The notes beneath the pieces are model-generated. The model was not told where the DNA came from, made no database searches, and worked only from the letters and a program-made list of their open reading frames with translations. The translations under genes and the position numbers were made by a program. A stretch of 64,000 nt of DNA from DATAFF01 sp963744915 (lineage in GTDB: Bacteria; Pseudomonadota; Alphaproteobacteria; Rhizobiales; Aestuariivirgaceae): contig CAVUUY010000021.1 in NCBI GenBank assembly GCA_963744915.1, forward strand, positions 1 to 64,000, read 5' to 3'. Positions within the stretch are counted from its first letter, which is position 1; each line of letters begins with the position of its first letter. Shown piece by piece: positions 1 through 8,791 of this stretch.

Positions 1-1563
1 CTAATGATGGACGACGTGGGCTGGAGCGATTTCGGTGTCTACCCAGGAGGCGGCAAGGCGCTCGGTCACCCGACTCCCAACATTGATCGCGTCGCCAAGG
101 AAGGCGCGACATTCACCAGCTGGTATGGTCAGTCGAGCTGCACGGCGGGTCGTTCCTCGTTCATTACCGGACGCATCCCGATCCGCTCGGCACTGTCCGT
201 TGTCGTCGCCCCGGGTGACGAAAACGGCCTGAGGAAGGAAACGCCGACGATCGCCGAGTTCTTCAAGAAGAATGGTTACCAGACCTACTTCTCGGGCAAG
301 TGGCATCTGGGCGACAAGCCCGAGTTCTACCCGATCGAGCACGGCTTCGACGAGATGAAGGAGTTCGCCGCCTACTATCCGGGTGTCTATTCCTATGACG
401 ACACGTCGCCGAACTTTCACCCGTGGTTCCCGAAGTACAATCAACCGTACTGGAAGGAGTACCAGGACATCGTGAACCTGGATGAGTGGGAAGGTGTAGC
501 CGGCAAGCCTGCCACCAAGGTCGCGCGAATCACCTACGACTATCTAGCCACCTTCGACGTGCGACAGGCCGATTCGGCGGTGGCGTACATCAAGCAGCAT
601 GCGAAGGACGACAAGCCCTTCTTCATGGACGTCAACTTCATGAAGATGCACAACCCGACCAACCCGGCGCCGCCATTCAGGGGCAAGTCGAAGCTCGGCA
701 ATTACTCCGACTCGATGCTGGAGCTCGATGCCAACGTCGGCCGCGTCATGGATGCGATCCGTGCCGAAGCGCCGGACACCATCGTCATCATCACATGCGA
801 CAACGGCGCATGGCAGGATGCCTGGCCGGATGCCGGAGTGACGCCGTTCCGGGGCGAGAAGGGAAGCGTATTCGAAGGCGCCTTCCGCGTGCCAGGCATC
901 ATGTGGTCGCCGGGCAGGATTCCGGCAGGGGTCGTCCTAGACCAGATGATGTCGCACATGGATGTGTGGCCGACGACCGCAGCGATGGTGGGCCTCACAC
1001 CGCCGCCACATGGGGAATGGGTCGGCAACGACGGCAAGCCCATCTATTTTGATGGCATCGATAACAGCGCCTACGTTACCGGCAAGTCACCAACTTCCGC
1101 ACGGAACTCATTCATCTACATTGACGGCGAGGCGCTGGGGGCCGTGCGGGCCGACATTGGCGGCGACCCCGATAATCCCGATCTCAAAATCGCATGGAAG
1201 TATCTGTGGACGGCCAAGGACACCTGGCTCGGCCCAGAACAAGTCCTCGGCGGCATTGGTGCGCTCTACAACCTCACCATGGACCCGTACGAGAAGTACG
1301 ACATGACGTTCAACGGCGCCGTGTCCTATCGCTTGTCATCAAGCTCGCCGGGCAAATATTCGGGCCAGGACAACGGCTGGGTTTTTTCGCTGATCTATCC
1401 GCCGCTGATCGAGTTCGACAAGTCGATCATCAAATATCCGAACATCCGCCGCTTCCCCGGCGGAGCCTCGAACGACCTGCGGCCCAATCTGCAGGACCCG
1501 TCGAACCCGGTGCCGGCGATGGATCCGAACAAGCCGCCACGCATCGGCGGTGGTGGCGGCTGA
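1..1563 (+). CDS. Arylsulfatase (5' end cut by window edge)
   Basis: A type I sulfatase that hydrolyses sulfate esters, probably of aromatic or other small organosulfates. The frame is open from base 1, so the true start and any signal peptide lie outside the window. The visible part begins at the first metal-binding Asp-Asp pair (MDDVGW). The formylglycine site is C-T-A-G-R about 47 codons in, and the downstream GKWHLGD motif is typical of the family. The tail ends in a short poly-Gly stretch. It is followed by genes for outer-membrane barrels and by a second sulfatase of the same family, which suggests one locus for sulfate-ester use. The Cys must be oxidised by a formylglycine-generating or anaerobic maturation enzyme, and none is in the window. 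The family call is firm; the substrate is unknown. Confidence 0.93.
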   Translation, partial: LMMDDVGWSDFGVYPGGGKALGHPTPNIDRVAKEGATFTSWYGQSSCTAGRSSFITGRIPIRSALSVVVAPGDENGLRKETPTIAEFFKKNGYQTYFSGKWHLGDKPEFYPIEHGFDEMKEFAAYYPGVYSYDDTSPNFHPWFPKYNQPYWKEYQDIVNLDEWEGVAGKPATKVARITYDYLATFDVRQADSAVAYIKQHAKDDKPFFMDVNFMKMHNPTNPAPPFRGKSKLGNYSDSMLELDANVGRVMDAIRAEAPDTIVIITCDNGAWQDAWPDAGVTPFRGEKGSVFEGAFRVPGIMWSPGRIPAGVVLDQMMSHMDVWPTTAAMVGLTPPPHGEWVGNDGKPIYFDGIDNSAYVTGKSPTSARNSFIYIDGEALGAVRADIGGDPDNPDLKIAWKYLWTAKDTWLGPEQVLGGIGALYNLTMDPYEKYDMTFNGAVSYRLSSSSPGKYSGQDNGWVFSLIYPPLIEFDKSIIKYPNIRRFPGGASNDLRPNLQDPSNPVPAMDPNKPPRIGGGGG

Positions 1564-1900
1564 GTAGTAACGCTCAGAAGGGGCGCGCTTATCGCACGCC
1601 CCCTCTTCGAAAGACGCAAAGGTCTGCACGGGGTCGGGAACGTCGATGCCGCAATGTCCGCATCGGGTCACGATACGGCCTGCTGCGCCACACTTCGTTT
1701 CTCCTACGTGTCGTGGTCGAGAGGATTTGTCGGTACACAGACTTGATCATCGCAGGATGAACGGTAGATGACGCCTAGAAATGTAAGGCAATTATGTCAC
1801 ACTTCAATTTTTTTGAGCCATTCCAGGCCCTTGACAACAATACGCCTCCGACTCGCGTTAGGAATCGCTATGGGCAACTTGGATATAGTGGGCGGTTTCA
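1564..1900. other. Intergenic region between sulfatase and channel gene
   Basis: This 337-base gap has no convincing gene; the short open frames look like chance. It holds the hairpin at its left end and a perfect -35-like TTGACA at 1831-1836. The best -10-like match (GTTAGG, 1857-1862) is poorly spaced, so a promoter for the channel pair is only suggested. Confidence 0.4.
1580..1602 (+). terminator. Hairpin after the first arylsulfatase gene
   Basis: A GGGGCG / CGCCCC stem of 6 bp around an 11-base loop starts 17 bases after the stop codon. It is followed by CTCTTC, not a clear T run. It is a plausible but weak transcription terminator. Confidence 0.4.
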
Positions 1901-2899
1901 ATGGCAAGAGGTCAAGGTAAGCTTGCCGGGGCCGTCGTTCTGGCGATGGCTCTGTGCTCGGCCACGATCGCACGTGCCGATCAGGGAGGCGTCAGCTTCT
2001 GGGTTCCCGGCATTTATGCGAGCATGGCAGCTGTCCCGCCCGATCCCGGCTTCAGCATGCCCAGCACCTTCTATTTCTATAGCGGGAAGGGCGATCGCTC
2101 GGACCGTTTCGGGATTGGCGGGCTGATCGCTGCCGGCGTTGAAGTGAAAGACTTCGAAGGAGTCTTCCTGGCGCCGACCTGGGTTCCCGAGACGCCGGTT
2201 GCCGACGGCCGGCTGGCGCTTTCCATGATGGGCGTCGTTGCCAATAACGAAGTCGCAGCAAACGTCAGCTTCCAGCGCATACCGGTCGATATCAGCCGGA
2301 CGGATGATACTTTCGGGGTTGGCGACCTTTATCCGAGCGCGAGCATTTCCTGGAACTCAGGTGTCAATAATTACAAGCTCTATGCCACGGGCGACATTCC
2401 GGTCGGCGATTACGATCCGAAGCGCCTCGCCAATATCGGCATCGGCCATGGCGCGATCGACGGCGGCGGCGCCTATACCTATTTCAATCCGGAAACCGGC
2501 CACGAGCTCTCAGCGACACTGGGCTTCACGTACAATTTCGAAAACACCGAAAGCCAGGACTACAAGAACGGCATCGACATGCACCTCGATTGGGGTGCAT
2601 CACAATGGCTCTCGAAGACGACGATGGTCGGCGTCGCCGGTTATCTCTATTACCAGGTGACCGACGACACCTATCCCACCGATACGCCGCTCGGCCAGCT
2701 TCGCGAGCGGTTTCTCGGCGGGTTCCGGTCGAAAGTCGCGTCTGTCGGGCCGCAATTTGCCCATATCTTCGAGGTCGGCGGCGTTCCGGTCTACACGACG
2801 GTCCGCGGCTATTTCGAATTCTGGGCGGAGCACCGGCTACAAGGCGAAAGCGTGTTTCTCCAGGCCGTAATTCCGCTTGGTGGGCCGAAGGAAAAGTGA
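1901..2899 (+). CDS. SphA / phenol meta-pathway family outer-membrane channel
   Basis: An outer-membrane beta-barrel of the COG4313 family (Phenol_MetA_deg, also called SphA-like), thought to admit hydrophobic or aromatic compounds. Residues 1-26 form a signal peptide ending in ARA, and the mature protein starts DQGGVSFWVPGIY, a family hallmark. The rest alternates aromatic-ended beta strands and the protein finishes near an aliphatic-rich strand. At 332 aa it has a normal length. The ribosome site before the ATG is weak. Its stop overlaps the GTG start of the next gene by four bases, indicating translational coupling. A truncated relative lies near 26 kb. The sulfatase on each side makes import of sulfated or aromatic substrate a reasonable inference, not a demonstrated role. 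Confidence 0.85.
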   Translation: MARGQGKLAGAVVLAMALCSATIARADQGGVSFWVPGIYASMAAVPPDPGFSMPSTFYFYSGKGDRSDRFGIGGLIAAGVEVKDFEGVFLAPTWVPETPVADGRLALSMMGVVANNEVAANVSFQRIPVDISRTDDTFGVGDLYPSASISWNSGVNNYKLYATGDIPVGDYDPKRLANIGIGHGAIDGGGAYTYFNPETGHELSATLGFTYNFENTESQDYKNGIDMHLDWGASQWLSKTTMVGVAGYLYYQVTDDTYPTDTPLGQLRERFLGGFRSKVASVGPQFAHIFEVGGVPVYTTVRGYFEFWAEHRLQGESVFLQAVIPLGGPKEK

Positions 2900-3684
2900 A
2901 GCTCAGCCATTCCAGGAAATGCCACGCCGGGTGTCGAAAAACCCTACGGCTTCTATTCGGGTCTGCAATTTTAACCGTGCCGCTTCTCCTCTCCCCACTC
3001 GCTCACGCCCAATTCGTCATCAAGAACCCGGCAGTCGAGGAGGGTGAACTGGCATTCGTGGGCCACGGCTCCTACGAGTCGGCGCTTCCCAGCGGAGGAG
3101 ACCCGGTCGGCTGGGGTCATGAAGTCGAGGTCAATTATGGCTTCACCGATTTCTGGAAGTCGACGCTTGCTCTAGAATTGAAGCAGCCCGTCCATGAGGA
3201 GCTGGAGCCGACCGAGTTCAAGTTCGAGAATTATCTCGAGCTAATCGACTACCCAGCGCATGCCGTCTTCAGTGCCTTTGGCGCGGTGAATTTCGGGCTC
3301 GAGGAGGGCGTAGCGAACGCGGCAAAGTTCGGCCCACTTGCCAAATTTGGCGATGACGATTTAAGCCTGACCCTCAATGCCATCTTCGAAAAGACCTTCG
3401 GCAAGTATCGCACGCCGGGCACAGGCCTCGACTATGCCGCCCAGTTCAAATTCGCTGTCGTCGACGGCATCTCCGCGGGGGCCGAGCTCTTTGGCGACAT
3501 CTCGGACCTTGGCGATGTCCCGTCCTTCAACGATACCGAATTCAGGGTCGGGCCGGTGCTTTATCTGTCGTGGCGGAGCGATCAGAGCCATGTTGGCTTC
3601 ACGGGTGATATCGGCGTGCTCTTGGGCACGACAGATGAGACGCCCGCCACGACGGTCAAATGGGATATCGAGCTGACCTTCTAA
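2896..3684 (+). CDS. Predicted outer-membrane beta-barrel protein, coupled to SphA-like channel
   Basis: A 262-aa exported protein of unknown function. I place the start at the GTG that overlaps the upstream stop (GTGA), with GAAGGAAAA just before it. A longer frame reaching to 2590 merely overlaps the channel gene. Residues 1-38 look like a signal peptide with a basic N-region and an Ala-His-Ala cleavage site. The mature part is rich in alternating strands with Gly and aromatic residues (for example YGFTDFWKS) and ends in a strand finishing with Phe, as expected of an outer-membrane barrel. Overlap with the channel gene implies the two are made together. No specific family name is recognised with confidence. 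Confidence 0.72.
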   Translation: MKLSHSRKCHAGCRKTLRLLFGSAILTVPLLLSPLAHAQFVIKNPAVEEGELAFVGHGSYESALPSGGDPVGWGHEVEVNYGFTDFWKSTLALELKQPVHEELEPTEFKFENYLELIDYPAHAVFSAFGAVNFGLEEGVANAAKFGPLAKFGDDDLSLTLNAIFEKTFGKYRTPGTGLDYAAQFKFAVVDGISAGAELFGDISDLGDVPSFNDTEFRVGPVLYLSWRSDQSHVGFTGDIGVLLGTTDETPATTVKWDIELTF

Positions 3685-3912
3685 TCAGGAAGGTTTTCCC
3701 TTTCAATCGAAAACATGGATCTGAACTGCCCCGGGCTGGGAGCCATTGTTGTGATGACCCGCTTCTCGGCACACAGATCCACTGGCAGAATGATCGAAGG
3801 CTTGAAGCATAACTTACAATCTAGAAGTATGGCTGACGTTGACGATCAGAATTGGTGGCGGAAATTCGGATGGTTGAGGTAAGCGGCCCCCGCGATGCCA
3901 GGAGGTGTTGCC

Positions 3913-5421
3913 ATGAGACAGCGCAATCGGGTTACCGCCCTTGCCCTCCTTTCGCTGGCTCTGCCCTCCCTCGTAGTTCCGGCTCATGCGCAGCAAAAAC
4001 CCAACGTTGTGTTCATTCTCGCCGACAATGTTGGCTACGGCGACCTGGGGCCTTACGGAGGCGGCGAGCTGCGCGGAGCACCGACGCCGCGCATCGACCA
4101 GCTCGCCAATGAGGGGCTACGGCTCACGCAGTACCTGGTCGAACCAGGCTGCACGCCGTCGCGCGCGGCCCTGATGACGGGGCAGTATTCGATCCGCAAC
4201 GGGCTGTCGCTGATCCTCGTTTCCGGTAGCCCGAACACGCTCCCGGCGCCCGCTTTCACCATGGGTGAGCTGTTTAAGAACGTCGGCTATGCCACGGCGA
4301 TTTTTGGCAAGTGGCATTTGGGCATCGACCCCGAGAGCTTGCCGACGGCGCATGGTTTCGACGAGTTCTACGGCATCCCGCCGGACCTCTCCTGGGATTC
4401 GGCAACATACGTCGACACGATCGAGCTCACGCATTCGATGAATGTGCCGCCCGACGTGCTGCTGGCCAAGGGACCGCAGATCTACGAGGCCGTGTCGGGC
4501 GGGCCGCTGCGGAAGGTCGAGCCGTACACGCGGGAAGTCCGGGCCGAGATCGACACTGAATTGGTGGCGAAGTCCATCGACTTCATGAAGCGCCAGAAGG
4601 CTGCAGGTAAACCTTTCTTTCTCTATCTGCCGTTCTCGATGGGGCATTTTCCAAATCTCCCGTCAAAGCAGTTCGCCGGCAAGTCCCGGATTGGTCAGTT
4701 CGGCGACAAGTTGATGGAAGGCGACTACCACGTCGGCCAGATCCTCGACGCGCTGAAGGAACTCGAGATCGACGACAACACGCTGCTCGTCTTCGCCGCC
4801 GACAATGGCCCGCAAGGCCAGACCGCCCGCGAGATGGGCAACCAGGGCACACCGGACATGGGCAACTCTGGTCCCTTCCGAGGGGAGCTGGGCGAGGTCA
4901 CCGAAGGATCGATCAGGACCTTCTGCTTGGTCCGGTGGCCCGGCAAGGTGAAGCCGGGCACCAGCTCGTCTGCCATGTTCTCGATCATGGACTTCCTTCC
5001 GACTTTCGCCAAAATCATCGGCAGTAAGATGCCCACTGACCGGCCGATCGACGGCGTTGACCAGACCGACGTGCTGTTCGGCAAAAGCAAGATCGGCAAC
5101 CGCGACAGCTTGCTATCCTTCATTGGGCCGGATCTGGTCGCCGCGCGGTGGAAGCAATGGCGTTTCTATTTCACCGACGTTCATCCAACAGGGATCGGGC
5201 CGCAGCGCCAGCCGGGCATGTTTTCGGACAGTGCGCCGATGGCCGGGTATCCGAAGGTGTACAACATCGAAATGGACCCTCACGAGGATCTTCAGGTCGG
5301 CGCGCTCTTCGGCTGGACGGTCGGGCCCGCGCTCGAAGCGGTCGAAAAATACAGAGGAACGCTCAAGAAATATCCGAACCCGCCGGCACCTGACATCACT
5401 CAATTCTCGAGTGAAGATTGA
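3913..5421 (+). CDS. Arylsulfatase, periplasmic
   Basis: A second type I sulfatase of 502 aa. The chosen ATG is preceded by AGGAGGTG at good spacing; an in-frame ATG 18 bases earlier would put that site inside the gene. Residues 1-26 are a signal peptide ending in AHA, so the enzyme acts in the periplasm. The first metal motif is A-D-N-V-G, with Asn in the second acidic position, as in many bacterial arylsulfatases. The formylglycine motif is C-T-P-S-R at residues 80-84 and GKWHLG follows. It lies downstream of the two barrel genes in the same direction after a 228-base gap. It probably desulfates compounds that reach the periplasm; the substrate cannot be named from sequence. Confidence 0.95.
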   Translation: MRQRNRVTALALLSLALPSLVVPAHAQQKPNVVFILADNVGYGDLGPYGGGELRGAPTPRIDQLANEGLRLTQYLVEPGCTPSRAALMTGQYSIRNGLSLILVSGSPNTLPAPAFTMGELFKNVGYATAIFGKWHLGIDPESLPTAHGFDEFYGIPPDLSWDSATYVDTIELTHSMNVPPDVLLAKGPQIYEAVSGGPLRKVEPYTREVRAEIDTELVAKSIDFMKRQKAAGKPFFLYLPFSMGHFPNLPSKQFAGKSRIGQFGDKLMEGDYHVGQILDALKELEIDDNTLLVFAADNGPQGQTAREMGNQGTPDMGNSGPFRGELGEVTEGSIRTFCLVRWPGKVKPGTSSSAMFSIMDFLPTFAKIIGSKMPTDRPIDGVDQTDVLFGKSKIGNRDSLLSFIGPDLVAARWKQWRFYFTDVHPTGIGPQRQPGMFSDSAPMAGYPKVYNIEMDPHEDLQVGALFGWTVGPALEAVEKYRGTLKKYPNPPAPDITQFSSED

Positions 5422-5716
5422 CGTCGCCGGACCAAGTGCATGACCACTGTGCAGCGAATCGACGCCACTGCCGTAGCTTCGGCAACAGACTGTCCGGCGA
5501 GCCGCTGGTCCCCGATTGAGGATGTATAGTGGTTATGCGGTCGAGATTAGTTACTTTCGGTTTGGGTCAAAATGCTGAAATTCAAATGGCATAGAGATCG
5601 GGGTCGAACTGATGTCGGCTTCGGGCCTCCCGGCCGTTCGTGCTTGATCTCCAGCCCTTGGCGAGTCGAATCAGTGCTCGAATGGTCGGATGAACGACGA
5701 GGAACGACTGTCGCGA

Positions 5717-6154
5717 TCAAACCATTCGGATCAGTCCCACAAGAAATGCGATGGTGGCTGCGCATCCCAATCCGGTACGCACCAAATGCAACTGGCCCCA
5801 GCGGGCGAGCAAGTGACGGCTTTCTCGTCCCGCATCATCGACGGAAATGGCGAGCAGCTTGCTGTTCGTGGGCATAATCGCGAGCAATGTCCACGGCCAT
5901 GGCAGCAGTGCCGATATCGCGCCGACCCCGAACCAGATGTTTGCTGTCTGCCACCATGCCAAGGCGCCTAGCGCCGTGGTGATCATTGCGATCGCTCCCT
6001 GCATCGTGGCGCCGCGCTTGTATGAAGGCTTCCATTCGGCGAGTGCAGCTCGATCATCCAATGCCTCCCGCGCTACGTGCTCGACAGCTGACACGTAAAT
6101 GGCCGCCCCGAGAAAAACCGCGGCGCTCGTCAAGGCAAGCAGGGCAGTGATCAT
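5717..6154 (-). CDS. DUF1772 family membrane protein
   Basis: A 145-aa integral membrane protein resembling the DUF1772 family, which includes fungal anthrone-oxygenase-like proteins; the bacterial role is unknown. Three to four hydrophobic segments are visible: residues 1-22, about 52-70, about 74-92 and the C-terminal 20 or so. A cytoplasmic basic loop reads RESRHLLARWG. The start is supported by GAGGGATAAGCC just before the ATG. It is transcribed leftwards, away from the small proline-rich gene region, with no obvious operon partner. Confidence 0.7.
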   Translation of the reverse strand: MITALLALTSAAVFLGAAIYVSAVEHVAREALDDRAALAEWKPSYKRGATMQGAIAMITTALGALAWWQTANIWFGVGAISALLPWPWTLLAIMPTNSKLLAISVDDAGRESRHLLARWGQLHLVRTGLGCAATIAFLVGLIRMV

Positions 6155-6204
6155 GGCTTATCCCTCGTAGCCTATGCAGCCGCAACTGATGAAGGCTGAT
6201 GCAG

Positions 6205-6402
6205 TCAAGCCCGCTCCGGAGGGTTGTAGTCTGGTGTGCCCGCCGGACCGCCAGGTGTCGTCTCGGGACCTGGCGGCGGTATATCCGGACCCTGAGGACC
6301 TGGCGGCGATATATCTGGCACATCGGGATTTTGAGGTGGAACCTCAGGCGGTGTTTTCTCCGGCAAGGAATCGGGATGGGGGTCCTTTGGTTCGCGCGCC
6401 AT
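6205..6402 (-). CDS. Small proline-rich protein of unknown function
   Basis: A 65-aa hydrophilic protein, about one third proline, built of loosely repeated acidic Pro-Pro-Gly segments (PDVPDISPPGPQ and PDIPPPGPET). It has no signal peptide or membrane segment. A longer frame exists, but AAAGGCGAGACAC precedes this ATG, so I take the short version. It lies 50 bases upstream of the DUF1772 gene on the same strand and may be co-transcribed with it. Low complexity means no function can be proposed; it could be a disordered cytoplasmic protein. Confidence 0.6.
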   Translation of the reverse strand: MAREPKDPHPDSLPEKTPPEVPPQNPDVPDISPPGPQGPDIPPPGPETTPGGPAGTPDYNPPERA

Positions 6403-6520
6403 GTGTCTCGCCTTTCTAAACGAAATAATCTGAAAGGACCGACTTGGTGCGAGTGTTCCCTGTGTAGACCAAGGGAACCGTACGTCGCTCAACGCATTAA
6501 TGGGATCCCACCAGCAGTCC

Positions 6521-6570
6521 GCTGCTGCCGGAGGGGAGGCAAAGGCGGTCCTTGAATGGCCGCCTTTGCT
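6521..6570. repeat. Dispersed repeat, copy 1, with 9-bp hairpin
   Basis: The element starts GCTGCTGCCGGAGGGG and ends GAATGGCCGCCTTTGCT. The same two blocks recur at 17392-17435. In this copy bases 6540-6548 (CAAAGGCGG) pair perfectly with 6560-6568 around an 11-base loop. There is no T run on either side, so a repeat or processing site is at least as likely as a terminator. Confidence 0.55.
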
Positions 6571-6600
6571 CAATCTGGAATAAGTCTCAATCGAGCCGCG

Positions 6601-6855
6601 TCAGGGCCGGTGACCGGTGAGGCAAACTTTCCGCCAGCGTGCACTGTCTACGGCAATTTTCTTGAGGACCGCCGGATCTGTCTCGCCAGCCACGAAGCTG
6701 TCCATCAGGACTGTGCCAATCAGGGTGCTGAGTTCCTGCCTCTCTATATTCGTGATCGCCGTACCGTCAATGGCTGCTTTTACCGCTTCATCGAGGACGA
6801 TTGTAAGCATGGCCAAATCGTCGGATCTGTAGCAATCAACTAGCTTAGCCAGCAT
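6601..6855 (-). CDS. Hypothetical protein, 84 aa
   Basis: A small soluble, probably helical protein that I do not recognise. I start it at the ATG 8 bases after AGGAG rather than at the GTG three codons earlier. The sequence is acidic in the middle and basic at the C-terminus (SARWRKVCLTGHRP), with a hydrophobic helix around residues 44-55. It stands alone between the proline-rich gene and the nucleotide cyclase, all on the minus strand. The ribosome site and codon pattern support it as real; no motif suggests a function. Confidence 0.55.
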   Translation of the reverse strand: MLAKLVDCYRSDDLAMLTIVLDEAVKAAIDGTAITNIERQELSTLIGTVLMDSFVAGETDPAVLKKIAVDSARWRKVCLTGHRP

Positions 6856-7022
6856 GATTTGCACTCCTGAAGCTTTGCCGAGCGGGAGCGCAATTCATGT
6901 CTCTCAGCCGCCGATGCCCAGAACACATGGTCGGCGATGGCCACTAGATGGGGACGGAAAGCCAATGGCGGTAAAACATATGATAATGGCCGGCAGGTAT
7001 TTTTCTCACCGAGTAGGCGGGA

Positions 7023-7904
7023 TTAACAGTCCTTCGTTCGCAGGATCGCGACATTTGCAAGTTCGATGAATTGGCCTTCCGGGAACTTGTCAAGATAGGC
7101 TTGCAGAAGCGCGGGATCTCTACTGTCTTTCACGCTATCCCAAAACAGCAGCTCGACCTTCAAAGCATCTTCCTTGGAAAGAGCGCCTTCGTCGAGCTCA
7201 GCCAGGCGGGACTTAGCTACGGCACTGAAATGACCTTGAGGATACTTCTCAAGATAGGCGAGGTAGTCGTCGCGATTTTCGCTGGTGTTAATACCTTCCC
7301 AAAATGCGATTTCTGCACCACTGATGCTGTCCGAGGTATCCGCAGCGTTGGACCGGCTGATCGGCTGGCCAGGGATAAGCTTGAATGCCTGAACGGGCCT
7401 GGAAATGTTCTTCAGGGACAGCATCCCCAAATCCACGAAGTCATAGTTGTCCCGATTCTGGAGGTGATCGCGGGCCAACTGAGATATGCAGATCCCGCCA
7501 GGCGGAGCCAAGGCTTGCAGGCGGGCAGCAACATTCACCCCATCGCCGAAGACGGTTTCATCTTTAGCGATGACATCCCCGACATTCAGTCCGATGCGTA
7601 GGAGCATCCGCGCTTCGTTCTCATATGCTTCATTCAGTGCCATGACGGCCTGTTGAACTTCGATTGCACATGCTGCTGCCTCGACAACGCTTGGGAACTC
7701 CGCCAGTACACTGTCGCCTTCGGATCCAGCGACTCGACCTCCCCGCTGAGCAATCAGAGCATCGATCGCATTCCTCAAGTTGGACAGTCGTGTCAGGGTT
7801 TCTGTCTCGTCCTGCTCCATCAAACGACTGTAGCCCACGACGTCGGCAGACATTATAGCTGCAAGCTTGCGCTCCGGACTACTTTTGCGATCGTCGCGAT
7901 CCAT
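7023..7904 (-). CDS. Class III adenylate/guanylate cyclase with C-terminal YL-YP-G-F repeats
   Basis: A 293-aa protein whose first 185 residues form a class III nucleotide cyclase catalytic domain, making cAMP or cGMP from the triphosphate. The two metal aspartates are visible at D21 (SADVVGYSRLM) and D64 (EGDSVLAEF). The transition-state segment N-V-A-A-R follows GDGV. After a linker come two related 37-residue units, each of the form FW-x-YL-x-YP-x-G-x-F (about residues 209-245 and 257-292), of a kind seen appended to signalling and caspase-like proteins. The ATG follows TTAGGA at normal spacing; a longer frame continues upstream without a ribosome site. No transmembrane segment is present, so the enzyme is probably cytosolic. 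Confidence 0.88.
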   Translation of the reverse strand: MDRDDRKSSPERKLAAIMSADVVGYSRLMEQDETETLTRLSNLRNAIDALIAQRGGRVAGSEGDSVLAEFPSVVEAAACAIEVQQAVMALNEAYENEARMLLRIGLNVGDVIAKDETVFGDGVNVAARLQALAPPGGICISQLARDHLQNRDNYDFVDLGMLSLKNISRPVQAFKLIPGQPISRSNAADTSDSISGAEIAFWEGINTSENRDDYLAYLEKYPQGHFSAVAKSRLAELDEGALSKEDALKVELLFWDSVKDSRDPALLQAYLDKFPEGQFIELANVAILRTKDC

Positions 7905-8202
7905 CGAATTTCCTAACCAGGACAGTGCTACTAAAGCTCTATAACAAACGCTTCCGCGAAGTCGTTGCGAGAGGAGCTGGGCGGTCGGAGCGGTGAGTGC
8001 TCGATATTGCGGCACGGTAATGCAGTTTGGACCGTCGCAGTCTCCGTCAATAACCCAACGCTCAACCTCGACGAGCATTCTGCGAAATGGGTGTTTGCGG
8101 GAGCCTTCGCTGGAAAGTTGACGGCGCCGATTCAAATACGCGTCGGTCGGATATCCTTGATCCTCGACGGGGGATCGCGCTTTCGGCGAAAGCGATTGGC
8201 TA

Positions 8203-8613
8203 TCAAAGGCGCCGTCGCAACGGCCAATCGATGATCGAAGTACAAAACAGCGGCAGCCAGACAAGAACGGGCTGAAGGATCAGCCTCGGGCCATGGTAGT
8301 ACCAGCTGTTCGGAATGTGAGGTATTTGCACGCCTTCGAAAGCATGCTTGACGTTGGCGGGGAAAACGCAAATCGCATAAAGCGCCAGGAGGTAGCCGGC
8401 TGCCCGCCGCCAGCTCCTGGTCAAAAGGCCGATGGCGCCAAGGATCTCGCAGGCACCCGTAACCAGGACTGCGGCCCTGGGTGCGGGAACCCAACCGGGG
8501 ACGATCAGCATAAAGATCGATGGGAATGCCAGATGGCCAATTCCTGCCAGAAGGTACAAACCCGCCAGGAGTTGTCTCAGCCACGCCCGCAATCGACCAT
8601 CCGTGATAGTCAT
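8203..8613 (-). CDS. DoxX-like membrane protein
   Basis: A 136-aa four-helix membrane protein of the DoxX / YphA-like family. The motif LLAGLYLLAGIGHLAFP at the first helix, the ACEILGAIGLL helix and the KHAF segment are typical. Some members help with redox or sulfur metabolism, but the biochemical role here is unknown. The ATG has only a weak ribosome site; a TTG one codon earlier is the alternative. It is followed 298 bases later by the cyclase gene on the same strand, and that gap holds no supportable gene. Confidence 0.75.
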   Translation of the reverse strand: MTITDGRLRAWLRQLLAGLYLLAGIGHLAFPSIFMLIVPGWVPAPRAAVLVTGACEILGAIGLLTRSWRRAAGYLLALYAICVFPANVKHAFEGVQIPHIPNSWYYHGPRLILQPVLVWLPLFCTSIIDWPLRRRL

Positions 8614-8791
8614 CAAGCCGCAGAAAGTTGAGCCAGGCCATCCGCAGGCAGCTGGCTTATAGAGGTGGTAGTTTCATCTTGGGAGCGTTTCCAGATGCCG
8701 TGGTGGACTGGCGCTGCAGCAAGACAAACCGCGAGAGCGGCCGCCCGGTGAAGCTGCGCCAACTTTGCCGATGCTCGTCTCCCTGAACCAT

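Noticed and set aside
5572..5877. A 101-aa plus-strand frame upstream of and over the DUF1772 gene
   Set aside because: It is largely antisense to the membrane protein gene and has no recognisable features.
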